Assembly (NCBI GenBank): GCA_000302695.1
Contig: AMFN01000004.1
Span: 310,001 to 374,000, forward strand
Reading direction: 5' to 3'
DNA from: Enterobacteriaceae bacterium LSJC7
GTDB taxonomy: Bacteria > Pseudomonadota > Gammaproteobacteria > Enterobacterales > Enterobacteriaceae
Length of the DNA stretch: 64,000 nt
A program made the translations under genes and the position numbers. Positions 19,328 through 27,565 of the stretch are shown here, piece by piece; position 1 is the first letter of the stretch, and every line of letters begins with the position of its first letter. The notes beneath the pieces were generated by a model, which was not told the DNA's origin, did no database searches, and saw only the letters and a program-made list of their open reading frames with translations.

Positions 19328-20268
19328 TGAGCAGCACGTTACTGGCGCACGCCACCCACACCATGGCGGCAGGTTCAAAGAGTTTCGCCACCGCCGCTAA
19401 GTTGTTTGATGCCCGCACCCGGCGCAGCGCGTTAATGCTCTACGCCTGGTGCCGTTATTGTGATGACGTGACGGACGGCCAGGTGCTGGGCTTTCATCAC
19501 CCTACGCTCAGCGACGGTAGCGCGCTACAGCGCCTTGAGATGCTGCACAACCGCACGCGGCGTGCGTATGCCGGGGAGCACATGAGCGAGCCGGCTTTTG
19601 CTGCTTTCCAGGAAGTGGCGACGCGCCACAGCATTGCGCCGCAACTGGCGTTCGACCATCTGGAAGGGTTCGCGATGGACGTGCGTGAAACCCACTATGA
19701 CACCGTTGAAGATACGTTACGCTATTGCTACCACGTCGCGGGCGTGGTGGGGCTGATGATGGCGCGGGTGATGGGCGTGCGCGATGAGGCGGTGCTGGAC
19801 CGGGCCTGTGATTTAGGTCTGGCCTTTCAGTTGACGAACATTGCGCGAGATATCGTGGAAGATGCGCAGGTCGGGCGCTGCTACCTGCCTGCACAGTGGC
19901 TGGCGCAAGAGGGCATGGAGGCGCGCGATATCCTCGATCCCACGCGGCGCGAAAGCCTGGCGCGGCTCGCCCGGCGGCTGGTGGAGCAGGCGGAGCCGTA
20001 TTACGCGTCCGCCCTGGCCGGGTTGCGCGACTTACCTCTACGCTCCGCGTGGGCCATTGCCTCGGCGCACGGGGTGTATCGGGAAATTGGCATGAAGGTG
20101 AAGGCGGCAGGGCCGGCGGCCTGGGCGCAGCGCCAGGGCACCAGCCGCCTGGAAAAAATGGGGTTACTGGTTAAGGGCGCGGGGCTGGCACTTCACTCTC
20201 GCATGGAGAGACTGCCGCCACGCTCGCCTGCGTTATGGCAGCGCCCGCGTCGCCAGCGTCAGCCGTAG
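19327..20268 (+). CDS. crtB: CrtB, 15-cis-phytoene synthase
   Basis: A 313-aa squalene/phytoene synthase that joins two GGPP molecules head to head. The two aspartate motifs are present: DDVTD at residues 46-50 and DIVED at 175-179 within the NIARDIVEDAQVGRCYLP block. Last gene of the sense-strand operon. Its final 98 bases are shared in antisense with the end of crtZ, so the last 32 codons are constrained on both strands. Confidence 0.95.
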   Translation: MSSTLLAHATHTMAAGSKSFATAAKLFDARTRRSALMLYAWCRYCDDVTDGQVLGFHHPTLSDGSALQRLEMLHNRTRRAYAGEHMSEPAFAAFQEVATRHSIAPQLAFDHLEGFAMDVRETHYDTVEDTLRYCYHVAGVVGLMMARVMGVRDEAVLDRACDLGLAFQLTNIARDIVEDAQVGRCYLPAQWLAQEGMEARDILDPTRRESLARLARRLVEQAEPYYASALAGLRDLPLRSAWAIASAHGVYREIGMKVKAAGPAAWAQRQGTSRLEKMGLLVKGAGLALHSRMERLPPRSPALWQRPRRQRQP

Positions 20269-20740
20269 ATTTTCGCAGGTTGCGGCTACGCAGCGTAGCC
20301 TGAAGCTTCTCTGGCGCCGGGGCATACAAAAACCCGAAGGAGACGCAGCCTGCTTTACCGCGCACGGCGTGGTGCAGCCGGTGTGCCAGGTACAGGCGGC
20401 GCAGATAGCCCCGGCGCGGCACGTAGCGAAACGGCCAGCGCTGGTGTACCAGCCCATCGTGCACCATAAAATAGAGCGCGCCATAGAGTGTCATACCCGC
20501 ACCAATCCATTGCAGCGGCCACAGCCCGGAGGTCCCTGCTGCGATAAGCAGGATGGCCAGGGCTGCGAACACCACCGCATACAGATCGTTCACTTCAAAC
20601 CAGCCGTGGCGCGGTGCGTGATGTGAGGCGTGCCAGCCCCAGCCCCAGCCATGCATCACGTATTTATGCGCCAGCGTGGCAATGACTTCCATTGCGCCAA
20701 CGGTGGCCAAAACAATCAGGGTGTTCCACAACGCGAGCAT
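20171..20740 (-). CDS. crtZ: CrtZ, beta-carotene 3-hydroxylase
   Basis: A 189-aa integral-membrane, non-haem di-iron hydroxylase that turns beta-carotene into zeaxanthin. Histidine clusters HKYVMH (25-30), HASHH (37-41), HDGLVH and HRLHHAV are all present, with hydrophobic segments between them. It starts at 20740, preceded by AAGGAA five bases upstream; upstream in-frame codons to 20962 are not family-like and are rejected. Compared with Pantoea CrtZ (175 aa), the C-terminal tail is longer and lies antisense to the end of crtB. Confidence 0.94.
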   Translation of the reverse strand: MLALWNTLIVLATVGAMEVIATLAHKYVMHGWGWGWHASHHAPRHGWFEVNDLYAVVFAALAILLIAAGTSGLWPLQWIGAGMTLYGALYFMVHDGLVHQRWPFRYVPRRGYLRRLYLAHRLHHAVRGKAGCVSFGFLYAPAPEKLQATLRSRNLRKSTADAGDAGAAITQASVAAVSPCESEVPAPRP

Positions 20741-21102
20741 TGAGTTTCCTTGTGTTGCGTCGGCCAGTACTGAGGGCGTGATCCGCCGTAAGTCCCGGTA
20801 TGCCGGGCAGAGGCTGAGTATAGCAATGAAGCGCGCAGGCTGCCGGGCAGGGGGGATGGCGGTAACAATAAGCACGGGTGGATGGCCCCGGCAGGATAAA
20901 CAGTGCGAAAACGCCCTGTTGAAGCGGGCGAAATGTTTCTCCCTCACGCGTTGTTTGCACAACTCAGTGAGGGAGACGATAAAAATTTATGCCGCGCGCA
21001 GCGGGAGTTATGTTAACGGAACCAGGCCAGTAACACCTGAATTAGCAGTAAAGCTATATGGTGATCTGGTTTGTATTACGGCTGAGGTTTACAGCGTCAC
21101 TG
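20741..21102. other. Intergenic, crtZ promoter region
   Basis: No gene is supported. The crtZ promoter and leader should lie here on the - strand. A + strand frame spanning 20676-21137 overlaps the crtZ start and reads as a shadow of it. Confidence 0.4.
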
Positions 21103-21657
21103 TTAAACACCATATCGCTTATTCCCGCCTGAAGTGATGCAGTAGCGTCCTCCACGTGGTCCTGTACATACTATCCCCGAAGAACAGGGGCATGATGAGC
21201 CATATTGTGTGCCGGGTTGGCGCCGTGTGGGGGAGGGGGGATACTCTGAGCGTAGCTTTTGGGGGGCGGAAGACGAGGTCGGCGTGGTTTTTTTTACATA
21301 ACACCCTGCAAATTCACACAGGTAATTTGAGGAAACCCAGCGTGCGTTTTCACTGGCAGGGCTTATTCTGCTCCAGCTATTTTTTTGCTCATACACCTTA
21401 ACCTGAGTTCCGCCTGACAGTGTTTCCAGAAGTCGCCCATCAGGCGTGGCGCGTACTTTTAACGTACTGGTATTAACATACCTTATCTTCAGCGGCTCAT
21501 GAACATCAGCGATCTGTGGAGACGCTTTGGTGTATTCCGGGGTGACTGAATATGACGACTTTTGCTCCGTCGTCGCCTCTCTGGATGCGTTATCATCCTT
21601 AGCAAAAAACCAGACGAGGCAGATGATAATTAAAAATCCCAGTGCATTGTTTTTCAT
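21103..21657 (-). CDS. SH3-domain envelope protein
   Basis: A 184-aa protein with an N-terminal hydrophobic segment (residues 5-18, ALGFLIIICLVWFF) serving as signal or anchor, a bacterial SH3 domain at about 55-112 (VNTSTLKVRATPDGRLLETL ... SRISPA ... WVSSNYL), and a low-complexity Ser/Pro linker. The C-terminal Cys/Gly-rich motif (SCPCSSGIVCTGPRGGRYC) is a small disulfide-like module seen in similar enterobacterial SH3 proteins. Probably periplasmic and cell-wall associated; the substrate is unknown. It is transcribed away from the sugar operon and codirectionally with crtZ. Confidence 0.72.
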   Translation of the reverse strand: MKNNALGFLIIICLVWFFAKDDNASREATTEQKSSYSVTPEYTKASPQIADVHEPLKIRYVNTSTLKVRATPDGRLLETLSGGTQVKVYEQKNSWSRISPASENARWVSSNYLCEFAGCYVKKTTPTSSSAPQKLRSEYPPSPTRRQPGTQYGSSCPCSSGIVCTGPRGGRYCITSGGNKRYGV

Positions 21658-21744
21658 GACGTGATCCGATGTCGGGTTAGCCTGTCGGATTATAGCGTCA
21701 CAGGCTGTTTATAAACGTGACATGCGAGCTATTTATTCAGCCTG

Positions 21745-22086
21745 TCATGGGTAATCGTAATGACAATACGGAAAATATATCGCCGTAAGAATGATAATGC
21801 TGAATACGACACTCATGACGAAATAAGCCCTGAAGGGCAGCTTTAGTGTTTTATGGCGAAAGAACTGCTGGCCGATAATTACGCCGGGCCATCCACCGAT
21901 AACGCCTGGAGATGAGTGACGTGGTTTCTGGGACGCATTGCCAGGCTTTGTGTGTTGCCATTTTTCTCATGGTATATATCTGTAGTATCAAAAAGTTATT
22001 GAGATAGAGGCATGGCAAGACAGGACTGGTGGTAAAGGCACTACCCAGAGCAGCCAGACCCATAAGAAAATAATAAAAACGATTAA
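21745..22086 (-). pseudogene. Broken DUF1294-family membrane protein gene
   Basis: Read on the - strand, one frame gives MRKMATHKAWQC-VPET (around 21915-21970), a second gives THLQAL, and a third gives GGWPGVIIGQQFFRHKT then FRAYFVMSVVFSIIILTAIY, ending at the stop at 21745-21747. Placed end to end these pieces spell a DUF1294 (YdhU-like small membrane protein) domain, whose hallmark is RVPE-x-TLH-x-LAL-x-GGWPG-x-x-x-Q-x-x-x-RHKT. Two frame changes, near 21893 and 21912, separate them. An upstream hydrophobic stretch around 22063 belongs to the first frame. This is a recently decayed gene or a sequencing error. Confidence 0.6.
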
Positions 22087-23029
22087 GGCTTATTGGGAAA
22101 TATTTTTAAATAGAGTGGGGTGACTATATCTGATTTTGACAGGGAGGCGATGCGTGTCCTTTATGCTCAGGCTGCGTTTAGCACACCGCTGCCTTATTAT
22201 TATCTTCAACGGTGAGGGAGGAGAACTTATGTGTAATGTGGTCAATATCGAGAGTGAATTAAACCTGACCTGCCGGGGAGAATAAGGCAGTGACACCAAT
22301 GTATCGTTATATCACATGCTCTGTAACACAGTGCCTTATGCAACAGTTTTCTCTGTTATGTGTTGTCATCCAGGACAATAGTGAACGGCTGGTTTTGATA
22401 ATCACTCGTCCATTTATGCGCTCGCAGTAATCTACAATACGTTGCAGGCCTGGTGATGCCACATATGTACAGTAAAAATCCGCTACAGGCGCTGCTGGAT
22501 AAGGGCAACCGCCTGAAAAACGGTGGCGACAGTGTGATTCGGTTCATCTCGGCTTACACCGCTCTGCTGCCGGGTACGAGTAGCAAAGCAGGGGAGGGCG
22601 CGCGTGTACTGTCTCTGCTGAATAAGCTTGTGCTGATGGCGGCAAATTGCATTCTGTGAGTTTCCCTGTGGTTGTAAAGCGGCGCAAAAAACGGCGCATT
22701 TTGCGCACCGTAAATTGTATCGATTCAGCTCGCAAATCTGTTAAATTCCTGTGTCGCGTTGACTGTGCCTGCCCTCATCAACCCAGATGAAAGCGTTTAT
22801 TTGTTTATTTTTTGTTAATTACAAGATCCAGTTCGCCTTTAATTTAACAAAAAAGTTGGCTTCAAAATAAGCAAAGGCTTATTTTTATCATTTAATTAAC
22901 TGTAATTTTCCAATTAATTAACAATAATAAACGTGTGTCACATTTCCATCATCCGCAGTTCTTTTCCTCTTCCATTTCCCGATAACCTTCGCTCGTGAAC
23001 GCCTCTGTCCACCCATAAGGTATAACTCT
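22087..23029. other. Gene-poor stretch before sugar operon
   Basis: No convincing gene. A 68-codon frame at 22453-22659 (+) and an 18-codon frame with a strong GGAGGAG site (ATG near 22230) show no family resemblance. The last 230 bases are strongly AT-rich, with T/A runs and TTAATTAA-like elements, and form the likely promoter region of the binding-protein gene at 23030. Confidence 0.4.
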
Positions 23030-24013
23030 ATGAAACTGAAACTCGCGTTACTGAGTGCTTCTCTGATGACAGCGTGCATGTTTTCCGGCACGTCATTCGC
23101 CGCGCAACAACATGAAATTGCTCTGGTCGCCAAAGTGACCGGGATTCCGTGGTTCAACCGTATGGAAACCGGCGTCAACGACGCGGCGAAAAAGTTGAAC
23201 GTTAATGCTTACCAGACCGGTCCGTCCACGCCGGACCCGGCCCAGCAGGTAAAGGTGATTGAAGATCTCATCGCCAAAAACGTTAACGCCATTATTGTGG
23301 TGCCGAACGATGCCAAAGTGCTGGAGCCGGTGCTGAAAAAGGCGCGTGACAAGGGCATTGTGGTGCTGACGCATGAGTCACCGGACCAGCAAATCGGCCA
23401 GTGGGACATCGAAACTATCGACAGCGAAAAATACGCCCAGGCCAACGTCGATGAACTGGCAAAGAACATGGGCGGTAAGGGCGGTTATGCCATTTACGTC
23501 GGCTCGCTCACGGTGCCGCTGCACAACGCCTGGGCTGACTACGCCATCAAATACCAGAAAGAAAAATACCCTGACATGTTCGAAGTCACCTCGCGTCTGC
23601 CGGTGGCGGAAAGCATCGATAAATCCTACGCCACCACGCTGGATCTGATGAAAACCTACCCGGACATGAAGGGCGTGATTGGCTTTGGTTCTCTGGGGCC
23701 GATTGGCGCCGGTCAGGCGGTACAGAAGAAACGTGCCAAAGACAAAATCAGCGTGGTTGGTATTGCCATGCCCGCCCAGGCGGCACCGTACCTGATGCGC
23801 GGCGACATCAAAAAAGCGCTGCTGTGGGACCCGAAAGACGCGGGCTACGCGCTGGTCACCGTGGCAGAGCAGCTGTTGCAGGGCAAAGAGGTGACGCCAG
23901 AGCTTGAAATCGATGGTCTCGGCAAAGCCGACGTGGATATGAAAAATAAAGTCATCCGCTTTAATAAGATTCTTGAAGTGACCAAAGACAACGCACAGTC
24001 ACTGGGCTTTTAA
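23030..24013 (+). CDS. Periplasmic sugar-binding protein (ABC importer)
   Basis: A 327-aa solute-binding protein of the type I (ribose/AI-2/LsrB-RhaS-like) fold. A signal peptide covers residues 1-25 with an SFAA cleavage region. The mature part starts HEIALVAKVTGIPWFNRMETG and contains the NAIIVVPND block common to the AI-2/rhamnose-binding branch. It captures a sugar or polyol in the periplasm and delivers it to the permeases at 25606 and 26597. First gene of a six-gene operon, separated from the ATPase gene by about 100 bases holding a UUCG hairpin, a usual way to keep binding protein in excess. The ligand cannot be read from sequence. Confidence 0.88.
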   Translation: MKLKLALLSASLMTACMFSGTSFAAQQHEIALVAKVTGIPWFNRMETGVNDAAKKLNVNAYQTGPSTPDPAQQVKVIEDLIAKNVNAIIVVPNDAKVLEPVLKKARDKGIVVLTHESPDQQIGQWDIETIDSEKYAQANVDELAKNMGGKGGYAIYVGSLTVPLHNAWADYAIKYQKEKYPDMFEVTSRLPVAESIDKSYATTLDLMKTYPDMKGVIGFGSLGPIGAGQAVQKKRAKDKISVVGIAMPAQAAPYLMRGDIKKALLWDPKDAGYALVTVAEQLLQGKEVTPELEIDGLGKADVDMKNKVIRFNKILEVTKDNAQSLGF

Positions 24014-24037
24014 GGCTTTTTGCCGACACCAGAAATC

Positions 24038-24055
24038 GCCGGCCTTCGGGTCGGC
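24038..24055 (+). promoter_or_regulatory. Intercistronic hairpin with TTCG tetraloop
   Basis: GCCGGCC (24038-24044) pairs with GGTCGGC (24049-24055), one G-U pair, around TTCG, a very stable tetraloop. It lies 25 bases after the binding-protein stop. No T-run follows, so it more likely stabilises the upstream mRNA or attenuates partially than terminates fully. Confidence 0.55.
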
Positions 24056-24113
24056 TCCTCCACCAGGATTTTAATTACCGCGTTCCCTGTGAGCGCTGGC
24101 AGGGGTATTGTCC

Positions 24114-25613
24114 ATGGCAGACACCACCGCATTCATCACACTGGAAAATATCAGCAAGCAATTCCCCGGCGTACTGGCGCTCGATAAGGTCAGCCTGACG
24201 CTCAACAAAGGGGAAGTGCACTGCCTCGCAGGGCAGAACGGCTGCGGCAAAAGCACCATCATTAAGGTGATTTCCGGCGTCTATCACCCGGAAAAAGGCG
24301 CCAGCATTGTACTGGACGGTAAGCTGTTCCATCATCTTACGCCGCCGCTTTCGGCCCATTACGGCATTCAGGTGATCTACCAGGACTTGTCCCTGTTCCC
24401 CAACTTCACGGTGGCAGAAAACATCGCCATTCACCGCTATCTGCCGGGGGGCGATATGTGGGTGCACCGTGGCGCCATGCGTGAGCAGGCGCTGGCGGCA
24501 ATGCAGCGTATTGGTATCACGCTCGACCCGGATAAAAAAGTGGAGAAGCTCTCCATTGCCGACCGTCAGTTAGTGGCGATTTGCCGCGCCATTGCCGCCG
24601 ATGCCCGGCTGGTGATTATGGACGAACCCACCGCGTCGCTCACCCACCAGGAGGTTAACGGCCTGCTGCGCGTGGTCAGGGAGCTTAAGGCCGCCGGCAT
24701 TTGCATTGTGTTTGTCAGCCACCGCCTGGAAGAGGTGATGGAAGTGGCCGACCGCATCAGCGTGATGCGTGACGGCAAGCTGGTGGGCACCTGGCCTGCA
24801 AGCGAACTGGACAGCCACGAACTGGCCTACCTCATGACCGGCCAGCGTTTTCACTTCAGCCCGTTGCCGAAAGTGGAGCGCACAAAACACGCGCCGCTGC
24901 TGGAGCTGCGCAACTTAAGCCGCCCTGGCAAGTACCACAACGTGAACCTGTCGCTGTACGGTGGTGAAATTGTCTCCATCGTCGGTTTGCTTGGCGCCGG
25001 GCGTACTGAGCTGTGCATGAGTCTGTTTGGCATGACCCATCCGCAAAGCGGCGACATGCTGCTCGACGGTCGCCCGGTCAGGTTGAAGAACAACCACGAC
25101 GCCATTCGCCACGGCATTGGCTATGTTTCCGAAGACCGCCTCACCCAGGGGCTGATTATGGAGCAGTCGATTTACGACAACACCATCGTCACCGTCTTTG
25201 ACAAGCTGCACACCCGCGCGGGCCTGCTGGACCACGGTAAAGCGCAACAGCTGGTAGCGGACCTGATTCGCGAACTGAATATCAAAGTCTCCGACAGCGC
25301 GTTACCGGTGAAAACCCTCTCCGGCGGTAACGCCCAGCGCATCGCCATTGCTAAATGGGTGGCAACCCAGCCGCGTATTTTGATTCTCGACTCGCCCACC
25401 GTGGGCGTGGATATCGCCAACAAAGAGGGCATCTACCAGATTGCCCGCTCGCTTGCCGAACAGGGCATGGCGGTACTGATGATCTGCGATGAAATTCCCG
25501 AAGCGTATTACAACAGCCACCGCGTGCTGGTGATGCGCCGCGGTGAGCTGGTGGCCGAGTTCGCCCCGCACAGCTGCACCGAACAAGAGATTGCCGAGGT
25601 GGTAAATGAATAA
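24114..25613 (+). CDS. Sugar ABC transporter ATPase (two-domain)
   Basis: A 499-aa ATP-binding subunit with two ABC domains as in RbsA/XylG/LsrA. The first has Walker A GQNGCGKST at residues 40-48 and Walker B LVIMDEPTASL. The second has the degenerate loop GLLGAGRTE but a clear LSGGNAQR signature and LILDSPTVGVD. Unequal domains are usual in this carbohydrate family. I start it at the ATG at 24114 (CAGGGG about 9 bases upstream); a TTG two codons earlier is less likely. Its end overlaps the first permease by 8 bases. Confidence 0.92.
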   Translation: MADTTAFITLENISKQFPGVLALDKVSLTLNKGEVHCLAGQNGCGKSTIIKVISGVYHPEKGASIVLDGKLFHHLTPPLSAHYGIQVIYQDLSLFPNFTVAENIAIHRYLPGGDMWVHRGAMREQALAAMQRIGITLDPDKKVEKLSIADRQLVAICRAIAADARLVIMDEPTASLTHQEVNGLLRVVRELKAAGICIVFVSHRLEEVMEVADRISVMRDGKLVGTWPASELDSHELAYLMTGQRFHFSPLPKVERTKHAPLLELRNLSRPGKYHNVNLSLYGGEIVSIVGLLGAGRTELCMSLFGMTHPQSGDMLLDGRPVRLKNNHDAIRHGIGYVSEDRLTQGLIMEQSIYDNTIVTVFDKLHTRAGLLDHGKAQQLVADLIRELNIKVSDSALPVKTLSGGNAQRIAIAKWVATQPRILILDSPTVGVDIANKEGIYQIARSLAEQGMAVLMICDEIPEAYYNSHRVLVMRRGELVAEFAPHSCTEQEIAEVVNE

Positions 25614-26595
25614 CTCACGCCTGTCCCGCCTGGTGGGGCTTCATGAATTCTGGCTCGGCGCGCTGGTCGTGCTGCTGGCCATTGGCCTGACAATCCGTAC
25701 CGACGAGTTTATGACGTTTGGCAATATCACCGACGTGGCGACCAGTTACGCCATTCTCGGCATCCTCGCCTGCGGGCTGTTTGTGGTGCTGATTGCCGGC
25801 GGCATTGATATCTCATTTCCGGCCACAACCGCTATTGCGCAGTACGTAATGGCAAGCTGGGTGATTGCCCACGGTGGCAACTTTGCCGTGGCGCTGGGGC
25901 TGGCGGTGGTGGTGGGCCTGCTGCTGGGGCTGGTTAACGGCTTTCTGGTCTACTGGCTGCGCGTACCGGCCATTATCATCACCATCGCCACGCTCAACGT
26001 TTACTACGGCCTGCTGGTGTACTTCACCAAAGGCACCTGGCTGTACGGCTTCCCGGACTGGTTTATGGAGGGCATTAACTGGTTCTCCTTTACCGCTGCC
26101 GACGGCTACGACTATGGCCTGACGCTGCCGCTGTTGTGCCTGGGAGGTACGATTCTCTTCACCGCCGTTCTGATGAACCGCACGCGCTTAGGCCGCCAGA
26201 TTTACGCCATGGGCGGCAACCGCGACGCGGCATCACGCCTGGGGCTGAACCTGCTGCGTCTGCACTTCTACGTCTACGGCTACATGGGCATTCTGGCGGG
26301 TATTGCGGCGGTGGTGCAGGCGCAAATCACCCAGTCGGTGGCACCCAACTCGCTGCTGGGTTTTGAGTTAACCGTGCTGGCAGCGGTGGTGCTCGGTGGC
26401 ACCAGCATGAGCGGCGGGCGCGGTACGCTTACCGGCACGCTGCTCGGTGTGCTGCTGCTGGCGTTTTTGCAAAACGGCCTGACGCTGCTGGGTGTCTCCT
26501 CCTACTGGCACACGGTATTCAGCGGCGCGATTATTTTAGTGAGCATCAGCGCCACCGCGTGGAACGAAAAACGCAAACTGGCCAGGGAGTTATAA
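25606..26595 (+). CDS. Sugar ABC transporter permease 1
   Basis: A 329-aa inner-membrane permease of the RbsC/AraH/LsrC family, about eight to ten hydrophobic segments. Family marks include the GGIDISFPATTAIAQY block after the second segment and LAAVVLGGTSMSGGRGTLTG near the C-terminus. It begins inside the ATPase gene (ATGAATAA overlap) and ends one base before permease 2. Two different permeases indicate a heterodimeric channel as in LsrCD. Confidence 0.9.
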   Translation: MNNSRLSRLVGLHEFWLGALVVLLAIGLTIRTDEFMTFGNITDVATSYAILGILACGLFVVLIAGGIDISFPATTAIAQYVMASWVIAHGGNFAVALGLAVVVGLLLGLVNGFLVYWLRVPAIIITIATLNVYYGLLVYFTKGTWLYGFPDWFMEGINWFSFTAADGYDYGLTLPLLCLGGTILFTAVLMNRTRLGRQIYAMGGNRDAASRLGLNLLRLHFYVYGYMGILAGIAAVVQAQITQSVAPNSLLGFELTVLAAVVLGGTSMSGGRGTLTGTLLGVLLLAFLQNGLTLLGVSSYWHTVFSGAIILVSISATAWNEKRKLAREL

Positions 26596-26596
26596 G

Positions 26597-27550
26597 ATGA
26601 AACCTTTAGCACGACTGCTGCCTGGCGATGCGATTATCCGCTTGCAGTGCATCATTATTGTTGCGGTCGCGGTGATTTTCTCGCTCACCCTCGGCCAGCG
26701 CTTTTTCAGTGTCGCCAACTTCCAGTCAATGGGCTCGCAGTTGCCCATTCTTGGCATGCTGGCGCTCGGCATGGGTGTCACCATGCTTACCGGCGGCATC
26801 AACCTGTCGGTGATTGCCGGGGCTAACGCCTGCTCGCTGGTGATGGCGGCGGTGATTGTAACCAACCCGGATAACCCGATGATGACCGGCGTGGCGCTGC
26901 TGGCAGGCCTTGCGGTGGCAGTGGCGATTGGCGTGCTCAACGGCGCGCTGGTGGCCTGGGTTGGCGTTTCGCCCATTCTGGCCACGCTCGGCACCATGAC
27001 GCTGATTAACGGCCTTAACATTCTGCTGTCTGACGGCGCGGTCATTTCCGGCTTCCCGCCGGTCATTCAGTACCTTGGCAACGCTTATGTCGTGGGCATT
27101 CCGGTGGCGCTACTGCTGTTTATTGTGGTCGCCTTCCTGCTATGGGTACTGCTGGAGCACACCACCCTTGGCCGCAGCCTGTACCTGATGGGCTCTAACG
27201 AGCAGGCCACGCGCTTTAGCGGCGTGAATACCGCGCGGGTGCAGATTTCGGTTTACGTTATCTCTGCGGTGCTCGGCTGGGGCGCGGCCATTCTGATGAT
27301 GGCGAAATTCAACTCCGCAAAGGCCGGCTACGGTGAATCTTATCTGCTGGTGACCATTCTGGCCTCGGTGCTGGGCGGCATTAACCCGGACGGCGGCTTT
27401 GGCCGCGTAATTGGCCTGGTGCTGGCGCTCATCGTGCTGCAAATGCTGGAAAGTGGCTTCAACTTGCTGGGGATCAGCAGCTATCTGACCATGGCCCTGT
27501 GGGGCGGGGTGCTGATCCTGTTTATCGCGCTACAGAATCGAAAAGCCTGA
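26597..27550 (+). CDS. Sugar ABC transporter permease 2
   Basis: A 317-aa permease paralogous to its upstream neighbour, with the equivalent blocks LTGGINLSVIAGANAC and LASVLGGINPDGGFGRV. It is expected to pair with permease 1 in the membrane. It starts one base after that gene's stop and is followed 15 bases later by the kinase gene, with GGGAG as the next ribosome site. Substrate is unknown. Confidence 0.9.
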   Translation: MKPLARLLPGDAIIRLQCIIIVAVAVIFSLTLGQRFFSVANFQSMGSQLPILGMLALGMGVTMLTGGINLSVIAGANACSLVMAAVIVTNPDNPMMTGVALLAGLAVAVAIGVLNGALVAWVGVSPILATLGTMTLINGLNILLSDGAVISGFPPVIQYLGNAYVVGIPVALLLFIVVAFLLWVLLEHTTLGRSLYLMGSNEQATRFSGVNTARVQISVYVISAVLGWGAAILMMAKFNSAKAGYGESYLLVTILASVLGGINPDGGFGRVIGLVLALIVLQMLESGFNLLGISSYLTMALWGGVLILFIALQNRKA

Positions 27551-27565
27551 GTTCGGGAGAAAATT

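Noticed and set aside
20676-21137. 153-codon + strand frame upstream of crtZ
   Set aside because: Overlaps the crtZ start and promoter; no family similarity.
22453-22659. 68-codon + strand frame
   Set aside because: No recognised family and no ribosome site; kept only as a note for the intergenic stretch.
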